From Paraburkholderia bryophila (GTDB taxonomy: Bacteria; Pseudomonadota; Gammaproteobacteria; Burkholderiales; Burkholderiaceae): 64,000 bases of DNA. Of the stretch, positions 58,306 to 64,000 are shown piece by piece. A program made the position numbers and the translations under genes. Location of the stretch: NCBI RefSeq assembly GCF_003269035.1, contig NZ_QLTK01000002.1:620001-684000 (forward strand), in the 5' to 3' direction. The notes beneath the pieces were generated by a model, which saw only the letters and a list, made by a program, of their open reading frames with translations, searched no databases and was not told the origin of the DNA. Each line of letters starts with the position of its first letter. The first letter of the stretch is position 1.

Positions 58306-59013
58306 ATGGACGCATTACAGCAAGTCGCACATGCCGCCTCATCGGGGAAGTCGCTGAAGGCGCGAAATATGGTCTGGCTCGTCGCCGTCGGCATCTTCGA
58401 TGTCATCGTGCTGTTGGTCATCGCGTTTCATCACCCCGTTGATGACTTCACTGCGGATAAGGGAATGGGATTGCGTACGGGCCTATCGGTCTTTCTTCCC
58501 GTTCCGATTGTGTTCCTGTCGTATCTTCTCTCGCACTCGCAAAAGGCGGTCCTGGTTTTCTGGCGGCTTCGTAACCCGATGCCTGCTTCGCGCGCGTTTT
58601 CCGTTCATGCACAAACCGATTCACGGATTGACGTCAACTCGCTTAGAAAGAATGTAGGGGAGTTCCCCAGCGATGAGCGTGACCAGAATTCGACGTGGTA
58701 TAGGCTCTACAAGCAGGTGGAGAACGAGGTTTCGGTGCTCGAGAGTCATCAGAAATACCTGATGTTCCGGGACATCGCTGCAATGTCCCTATTGCTCGTG
58801 CCTCTTGTAGCGCTTGGTCTGTTTCTCTTCGGGAACACGGCCTCGGCTGTGGTCTTGTCCGCGGTAGTCTTTGCGCTCCAATATCTGATTGCATCAGTCG
58901 CTGCGCGGAACAGTGGGGTGCGCTTCGTTCAGAACGTACTTTGTATCCACGCTACAAAGAGGGTTGCGGCGTCAAAGCGGAGTCCGAACCGTAAGCCAGA
59001 AAACAGCAGCTAA
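58306..59013 (+). CDS. Four-helix membrane protein of the conjugation operon, candidate effector
   Basis: A 235-aa protein with two N-terminal helices (about 22-44 and 55-77), a soluble loop of about 85 residues, and two further helices (about 160-180 and 185-207). It starts 37 bp after the JAB stop, behind GGGG. Paired-helix membrane proteins act as killing effectors in several anti-phage systems, but no family is recognised here, so this role is inferred. Confidence 0.6.
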   Translation: MDALQQVAHAASSGKSLKARNMVWLVAVGIFDVIVLLVIAFHHPVDDFTADKGMGLRTGLSVFLPVPIVFLSYLLSHSQKAVLVFWRLRNPMPASRAFSVHAQTDSRIDVNSLRKNVGEFPSDERDQNSTWYRLYKQVENEVSVLESHQKYLMFRDIAAMSLLLVPLVALGLFLFGNTASAVVLSAVVFALQYLIASVAARNSGVRFVQNVLCIHATKRVAASKRSPNRKPENSS

Positions 59014-59187
59014 TCATCGCCGACTGTTCAGCGTGTGCAACTTGCTTTGAATTTGAGAAAGCGCTTAAGCGGGGTTTCTTCCGTTTCTGCGACTTGAGCC
59101 ACGACGTCTACTCGAGCCTCCGGCGATTTCTTCGCATTTAAGAGGCTCACACCGGGATGCCTATTCTGGACCGATTGAAGAGAGAGT

Positions 59188-59736
59188 ATGACCGATTACA
59201 CAACAATACTGAGCAACGTTTCGTCGGCTTTGACCGGTGCGGTAGGTGCGCTTGTTGGCGTGTGGGTGACCAGCACGGGCAATGACCGTCGTGCCCAAAT
59301 ACAGTCAAAGGAAGAGCTCGCTAAAGAGCGCCGAGCCCTCACGCGCGAACGTGGAGAAGAGCTTTACCAGCATGCGGACAAATGGCAGAGCAACCTTCGC
59401 GCAAATTCTTTTGTTTGGCTTGGTGTCATGGAGGGCCGCTACACTGCAAACGACGCGCTCGACATGGAAATTCGCGACAATTCGAACCTAAAGTACGACT
59501 TCGGACGCATCGAGATGCTAGTTGACGTGTACTTTCCTAACTCGAGGAAAACTTTTAACGCGGCCATCCACCAGCGAGACGCCAGAAGCGAATTGCTCGG
59601 CAAATTTAAAAGGTCTTATAAGGCAGGAGCCGAAGGCGGCGGTTTTGGACCGAGGTTGGCAGAGTCGATGAACCAGCTAGAGCAGGCCTGCAGGGATTTC
59701 AAAGCAGTTGTCGTAGAAGAGATTCGAGACCTCTGA
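59188..59736 (+). CDS. Hypothetical membrane-anchored protein
   Basis: A 182-aa protein with one N-terminal hydrophobic segment (VSSALTGAVGALVGVWVTST) followed by a charged helix (EELAKERRALTRERGEELY) and a mainly helical body. It lies 174 bp after the conjugation operon on the same strand. The single helix plus long coiled region is seen in many unknown defence-island proteins. Confidence 0.5.
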   Translation: MTDYTTILSNVSSALTGAVGALVGVWVTSTGNDRRAQIQSKEELAKERRALTRERGEELYQHADKWQSNLRANSFVWLGVMEGRYTANDALDMEIRDNSNLKYDFGRIEMLVDVYFPNSRKTFNAAIHQRDARSELLGKFKRSYKAGAEGGGFGPRLAESMNQLEQACRDFKAVVVEEIRDL

Positions 59737-59792
59737 CAAACCGCAGTACGCCTCTCCATCGACTTGGCTGTTACGCGCTAGCAGATGGATGG

Positions 59793-61187
59793 TCAGGCTT
59801 GCTGCGACCTCTTTGCTGCTCTCTGCGCGGCGATTTCAGGCGACGCGATAATGTGCACGGCATGTTCGTACCAGCATCGCGTGTGCTCCGAGACGGATTG
59901 CCACGGTTTCTCGGCGCACACAGTCGGATTTTCCTTGCGAGCCTCCAACGTGCAGGTCGTGTAGTACGGACACATGTTGCTACGTGTCTCTGCAATCTCG
60001 GACGTGGCAAGGAGCCTTCCGCCGCGTCCAGCATGCAGGGCAACAAAGCGAAATGCCGCATGCATTATGCGTCTTCCTTCGTACAGTTCCTGGTTGTCGT
60101 CGGTGTCTAGCACAAACTCATAGAGCACGTCACGCTCGACGTCGTCGTCGTAGCCAAGCCGTTTCTGCAGGACGGCACATCCTCCGAAGACAGCGAGTAT
60201 CTGCGTTAAGGTATTGCAGTCCGAGGCTATCAGGTCGATTAGCGAGAACTCGACGAGGGGCGAATGCCGTCTAAACTCAAAGTTCCATCTGATGGCTGCA
60301 AGAGTCCTTTTAACTGCGCGAGCCATCGGCTCGTCGTTAGGGAAGCGAGTTTCGATTTCTTCCAGCCGCTTGTCAATCCACTCTCTGGCGTCATGCAGGA
60401 GCCGAGATTGAGTGTTCGCAATAAATTGTAGGGGGTCGTTTCCCTTGGCTTTTTCCTGCTCCGCACTTCTCAAGACATCAAGTAGAGTTGATGGTGGGTC
60501 TGAGTCCTGGAGGGATGCGAGTCCGCACGCGACGACACATTCATCTGAAAGGGTCGGCGCAACGTGCAGCGCCAAAATCCTGAGCAGATGGTACGGCGCA
60601 AACCCAAGTGGTTCGGGAGTTGCGCCAAACTTGCGCGTCAGCCTTTCTTCCAGCATGTACGCGACTGACTCGAGAACCTCGTGCGCGCCGATTTCGACTT
60701 TCGCTTCGATATGGTCGCCTTGGCCATTGTGAATTTCGAGGTTGCAGACTATGACACGTGTTGTCAGCGTCAGTTCGGGGAGTGGGACGTCGCTGAATTC
60801 TACGCTCGTTACTTTTACAAGCTCGGCTTTGACCCCCGGGGGCAACGGGTTTGGGCGCTTGGCCCGCTCGGCGCTGGAAAACGCGAACTTTTGACGAAGC
60901 CAGAGGTTCTCGTCGTCGGAAAGCGAGACCGAACCCTGACTTAAGCCGTCTGCGCCGATAGAGCTGCGGAAGTGCCCCCAGAGATGCACTAGGTTTGCAA
61001 AAGCGGACAAGCCATGAATCGTGGAGACATTGTGGAAAAAGTGAATCCATTCATGGAAGAAGTAAGCGAGTTCGTGGGGCCCCTGTAAGCCACGTGGATT
61101 CTCTGGGTCAGCGAAGGCGGGAAGCTCAACCCCTAGTTTAATGAGCTGTAAATCTGGGAGATACGATGCGACTGCCTGATTGGACAT
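59793..61187 (-). CDS. Unknown protein with an HEWIH zinc-protease motif
   Basis: A 464-aa soluble protein. Residues 45-49 are H-E-W-I-H in AYFFHEWIHFFHNVST, an HEXXH motif in a hydrophobic helix, and a later helix GAHEVLESVAYMLEE could supply the third zinc ligand Glu. Cys-rich CPYYTTC near the end might hold a metal too. No peptidase family is recognised. It is convergent with the genes to its left and alone on its strand. Confidence 0.55.
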   Translation of the reverse strand: MSNQAVASYLPDLQLIKLGVELPAFADPENPRGLQGPHELAYFFHEWIHFFHNVSTIHGLSAFANLVHLWGHFRSSIGADGLSQGSVSLSDDENLWLRQKFAFSSAERAKRPNPLPPGVKAELVKVTSVEFSDVPLPELTLTTRVIVCNLEIHNGQGDHIEAKVEIGAHEVLESVAYMLEERLTRKFGATPEPLGFAPYHLLRILALHVAPTLSDECVVACGLASLQDSDPPSTLLDVLRSAEQEKAKGNDPLQFIANTQSRLLHDAREWIDKRLEEIETRFPNDEPMARAVKRTLAAIRWNFEFRRHSPLVEFSLIDLIASDCNTLTQILAVFGGCAVLQKRLGYDDDVERDVLYEFVLDTDDNQELYEGRRIMHAAFRFVALHAGRGGRLLATSEIAETRSNMCPYYTTCTLEARKENPTVCAEKPWQSVSEHTRCWYEHAVHIIASPEIAAQRAAKRSQQA

Positions 61188-61416
61188 TTTATTCCCCGGT
61201 ATAAGACACGTGTTTTGGATGCCGCTGCGCCGCGTTCTCGGAGCGTTATACCCCGCCTAAGCGAATAAGTCGGGGGTATCACGTGGAGTTTTGCCGGTTC
61301 GCTGAGGCGGATTGCTCCGTCAGCCTGGCCGACTTCCCTGCTCGCGGTCGCCACAGCAAAACGGCGCCAAATGCCGCCCCGGCTTAATGCGTAGGAGCGG
61401 CGGCAGGCTCTTGCGG

Positions 61417-62061
61417 TCAGAAGGATGGGTTCGGCTCGCCCAGCCATCGCAGGCTTGCCTTCTCCACCTCAAGACGATAGTCACCGAAGAGGCGCCGGCC
61501 GAAGCGCTCCACCGTTAGCGTGGCGCGCACATCAATTTCATGGCCATAATACGCGCGGTCATCATCCTGGTCGACCGTGACCAGACCTTCGATTTCCGTG
61601 CTCAGGTCGTCGCCATCGTACTCATCGAGCGTCTCCCACCACGGCAACTCAATATCAATCCGCGGGAACGTACCGTTGGTCATCGCCACTTCGGATTCGA
61701 CATGTCCGTCGTTGATTATTGCCAACTCGAAGTGATTTTGGACGTCCGTCAGCCAGTCCTCGTGGTCTGAGTAGATGCGCGCAGCCGGAAAGCGCGCCCC
61801 CAGCGCAGCGGAGAGCGCTTGCGCAAAGGCGCTGCCATCGTACCCGAGCCCGGTGGCCCGGTCATGAAGCCGCCCTGGGTCGACGACGATGACCGACGCG
61901 ACCGCCAGCCCGGCATCGTCATTGGCCGCCTGGTAGGAAGCGAGATTGTTGTGTCCGAGCGCAGCGGCGGCAAGCTGCTGGGCATGGCCGGTCGAGAGGG
62001 CCATGCCTTGTGCCGCAAACGCGCGACGAACCGCAAAGACAATAGCGGATAGCTGTGTCAT
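61417..62061 (-). CDS. Hypothetical protein
   Basis: A 214-aa acidic protein. The first 50 residues are helical with ALGHNNLASYQAAND, a motif seen at the N-terminus of several unrelated accessory proteins. The rest is beta-rich and Asp/Glu-rich (WWETLDEYDGDDLSTEIEG). The ATG at 62061 is chosen; the frame extends upstream without protein-like composition. Function unknown. Confidence 0.5.
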   Translation of the reverse strand: MTQLSAIVFAVRRAFAAQGMALSTGHAQQLAAAALGHNNLASYQAANDDAGLAVASVIVVDPGRLHDRATGLGYDGSAFAQALSAALGARFPAARIYSDHEDWLTDVQNHFELAIINDGHVESEVAMTNGTFPRIDIELPWWETLDEYDGDDLSTEIEGLVTVDQDDDRAYYGHEIDVRATLTVERFGRRLFGDYRLEVEKASLRWLGEPNPSF

Positions 62062-62460
62062 ATCGTGTGCTCCGAATAGAGCGCGGGGTCTCGAGCGATT
62101 CCGACCCCTGCGCGTGCGGAGCTGCACGATTATCGCGGGGTTTGAACATGGAAACATGTCGCCTTTTTTGAGCCGCTCGAAGCTCTGGCGGGTGCCATGT
62201 CCAATTCTAACCAGATTTGTCGATGAGTGTTTGGCGTGCCCGGGGACACCGAGTATTCGCGAGCACGTGCGGTCTCGCCAGCAGCCCGATGACCTTGCCT
62301 GGTAGCTATGCCAAGCGGCGCCGACGCGCTTGTTACCCAGCTTTTACTTAGCTTCTGGTGGTGGACCCAAACGGGGAGCACAACGACTCGGGACGCAACA
62401 ATTTGACTGACAGTCAAAAAAGAGCCACCACTGTACGTTTTTGGTGTATTCTTTGTTTTG
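62062..62460. other. Intergenic region upstream of the RT module
   Basis: About 400 bp with no gene seen. A TTGACT at 62403 could be a -35 element for the leader RNA below. Confidence 0.4.
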
Positions 62461-62700
62461 GAGGGGCGTATCGCCCCTCGGTGCTCTTTAACAGGTCGAC
62501 TTCATCGCTCCCCAAGTAGTAGCGTGGTAGTGCTGCTTCGTTCGTTGGAACGAGGTACCCGCATAGCGGGCAATTCCCACGTCACCGCCGAAGCGCGCCG
62601 TACTGACTGCACTGCATCCCCGAAACCGTGGACGCGATGCACTCGTCGCGGTCCGTGAGTGCGAATGGCGTGGTCATTACGGCTGGCTGGTTAGGTAGGG
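62461..62700 (+). ncRNA. Hairpin-rich leader, possible retron-type ncRNA
   Basis: The stretch begins with a perfect hairpin GAGGGGCG-TAT-CGCCCCTC (62461-62479) and also holds TCGTT-GG-AACGA, CCCGC-ATA-GCGGG (about 62558-62570) and GCACTC/GAGTGC (about 62639-62662). Several tight stem-loops without coding frames upstream of a reverse transcriptase are what an msr-msd RNA looks like. The paired a1/a2 ends could not be assigned by eye. Confidence 0.4.
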
Positions 62701-62874
62701 GTTCGCATGCTGCTAATCGCATGAGCGCCTTTGCTGCGATGTAAGCGTTGCGCGGTTTTGCAATGCACTGAAGGAAGCTGTTTTGTTGGGATGTGGTTTG
62801 TGGTGTCTAACTCTCTCCGTTCGGCTATTTGCTTGTGGAAGCTGGGCATGTGCCCGTTTTCGGAGAACACTCCA

Positions 62875-63132
62875 ATGAAGTACGACCAATTGAAAACCTG
62901 CATCGATGCGCTCAAGGCGCTTCATCAGGAAAAGCACCAAGAGTTAGGCACCAGTGTCAGTGAAGAGTTGAAGGCTGTCGTCGAAGAAATGGAGGACTGC
63001 CTGCAAGAAAGGACGGACGAAGTCGAGGTACCACATCGCGTGAGCCGGCGGGCATTAACCATGCTTGCCCAGGCGCTCAGCATCGTGACTAATCTCGCTA
63101 CTCTCGCTCACCTGTTCTTCAACTCCCGGTGA
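62875..63132 (+). CDS. Small hypothetical protein of the RT module
   Basis: An 85-aa protein: acidic helical first half (MKYDQLKTCIDALKALHQEK, EELKAVVEEMEDCLQ), then a hydrophobic C-terminal helix (ALSIVTNLATLAHLFF). GGAGAA precedes the ATG. It is 33 bp before the XRE gene and probably co-transcribed. No family recognised. Confidence 0.55.
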   Translation: MKYDQLKTCIDALKALHQEKHQELGTSVSEELKAVVEEMEDCLQERTDEVEVPHRVSRRALTMLAQALSIVTNLATLAHLFFNSR

Positions 63133-63165
63133 CACAGCAAACCACCTTTTCCAAAGGACCATGAG

Positions 63166-63471
63166 ATGAACCTAGGCCGCGCCATCGCACTCTGCCGCAA
63201 GCAGCGTGGATACAATCAAGCGCAGCTTGCTGAAAAGGCCGAAATTTCGATTTCGTATTTGTCGCTGCTTGAGCAGAACAAGCGGAAGGACCCAACCCTT
63301 TCCATCATTCAGCGAATCTCAGAAGCGTTGGCAATCCCTTCGGGTATCCTATTTTTCCTCGCTGCGGACCAGACCGAGCTTTCCGGCTTGCCCGTCGACT
63401 TGCAGGAAAAGCTATCTTTCGCAGCTCTCCAACTGCTAAATGAACAGCCGCCCGAACAAGCCCTCATATAA
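63166..63471 (+). CDS. XRE family helix-turn-helix regulator of the RT module
   Basis: A 101-aa protein with an N-terminal XRE HTH (ALCRKQRGYNQAQLAEKAEI, then SYLSLLEQNKRKDPTLSIIQ). The C-terminal 35 residues are acidic and helical. Its stop lies 32 bp inside the RT gene, so the two are tightly coupled. HTH proteins accompany one class of retrons, where they serve as regulator or antitoxin; which applies here is unclear. Confidence 0.88.
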   Translation: MNLGRAIALCRKQRGYNQAQLAEKAEISISYLSLLEQNKRKDPTLSIIQRISEALAIPSGILFFLAADQTELSGLPVDLQEKLSFAALQLLNEQPPEQALI

Positions 63472-64000
63472 CTTCGCGCCGGTTAACGACGTGAAGACGC
63501 TGGCGTTGGCGCTTGGCTTAACCGAGCGTCAGTTGAACCGGCTGGCTGCGAATGCCGGGAATATGTACCGCAGGAACGTCGTTGCAAAAAAAGACGGGAC
63601 TGAGCGGATAACATGGGACGCGCATAGGCAACTTAAGGCAGTCCAAGGCCGGATTAACCAGTTGTTCTTTCATAAGGTCCTGTTTCCGCTGTACCTTCAG
63701 GGAAGCATTCGCGACAGGGCGTATCCGAGGGACTACGTACGCAACGCCGAGATTCACGCCGGCGCATGTGTTGCCGTCACCCTGGACATTGCGGACTTCT
63801 TTCCTAGTACCCAAGCCGAACTTGTCCGGGACATCTGGACGAATTTTTTCCGGTTCGCGCCTCCAGTTGCGGTGGTGCTCACGCAGTTGACAACCAAGGA
63901 CGGTTTCCTCCCGCAAGGCGCGAGAACTAGCAGTTACCTTGCCAATCTTGTGTTCTGGCAGCGTGAACACAGTCTGGTTGAGACGCTTGAAAAGCGTGGC
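63440..64000 (+). CDS. Retron-like reverse transcriptase (3' end beyond the window)
   Basis: The ATG at 63440 opens a frame of 187 codons that runs off the window. RT motifs are clear: RNVVAKKDGTERITWDAHRQ then NAEIHAGACVAVTLDIADFF (motif with the first catalytic Asp) and GFLPQGARTSSYLANLVFW (motif 4). The catalytic YxDD would lie just outside. The order of motifs fits retron or related defence RTs better than group II introns. It overlaps the XRE gene by 32 bp. Confidence 0.85.
   Translation, partial: MNSRPNKPSYNFAPVNDVKTLALALGLTERQLNRLAANAGNMYRRNVVAKKDGTERITWDAHRQLKAVQGRINQLFFHKVLFPLYLQGSIRDRAYPRDYVRNAEIHAGACVAVTLDIADFFPSTQAELVRDIWTNFFRFAPPVAVVLTQLTTKDGFLPQGARTSSYLANLVFWQREHSLVETLEKRG

Larger units (their letters stand above)
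45714..64000. mobile_element. Island 2: GMT-like mobile island with defence-type cargo (right end beyond the window)
   Basis: The left junction is the break in tRNA-Arg at 45713/45714. A replacement tRNA-Arg, a three-gene recombination module and at least 13 cargo genes follow. The recombinase genes are much richer in AT than the core, a sign of recent transfer. The right end is not reached. Confidence 0.75.

Overview
The window is high-GC chromosomal DNA from a betaproteobacterium of the Burkholderia/Paraburkholderia type. The core genes and their order support this: rlmE-ftsH-folP-glmM, then pstSCAB-phoU-phoB-phoR, ppk1 and ppx, olsB, uppP, nlpD. Two accessory segments interrupt the core. 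They stand out by tRNA-associated junctions, AT-richer stretches and mostly unfamiliar genes.

Core block 1 (1-21048): a DUF4149 membrane protein, a YhbY-type RNA-binding protein, the 23S rRNA methyltransferase RlmE, the FtsH protease, dihydropteroate synthase and phosphoglucosamine mutase. A complete phosphate regulon follows, behind two tandem Pho boxes, with a hairpin between pstS and pstC. Polyphosphate kinase and exopolyphosphatase are divergent, and an IS110-family element sits between them. An ornithine-lipid acyltransferase (OlsB) and the phosphatase SixA close the block.

Island 1 (21049-37180, about 16.1 kb) is bounded by 49-bp direct repeats of the 3' part of tRNA-Pro(TGG). The intact tRNA is at the right end. 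The integrase is truncated and IS66 remnants lie beside it, so the island is probably immobile. Cargo: a PH-domain membrane protein, a K+ channel, a lipoprotein pair, an Arc-type repressor over a divergent operator, nine tightly overlapping small genes of unknown function, a HicB/HicA-like toxin-antitoxin pair, a secreted beta-helix protein with a phage-tail-like C-terminus, a protein with a duplicated winged helix, and a DNA adenine methylase remnant.

Core block 2 (37209-45656): DUF3309, several small membrane or lipoproteins, a MATE transporter, DUF2288, a pentapeptide-repeat protein, NlpD, aldose 1-epimerase and UppP.

Island 2 (from about 45714 past the window end) is the most interesting part. 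It interrupts a host tRNA-Arg(TCT) in the T loop and carries its own complete tRNA-Arg(TCT). Next comes a three-gene recombination module resembling the gamma-mobile-trio GmtY-GmtZ-GmtX. The cargo looks like a defence island: a sigma-like/unknown/ImmA-IrrE operon; a divergent operon of an unknown 313-aa protein, an MBL-fold protein, an E2-E1-JAB triple-fusion ubiquitin-like enzyme and a four-helix membrane protein; an unknown protein with an HEWIH metalloprotease motif; and, at the window edge, a retron-like reverse transcriptase with an XRE regulator and a hairpin-rich leader. I infer that the E2-E1-JAB/MBL/membrane-protein operon is an anti-phage protein-conjugation system.
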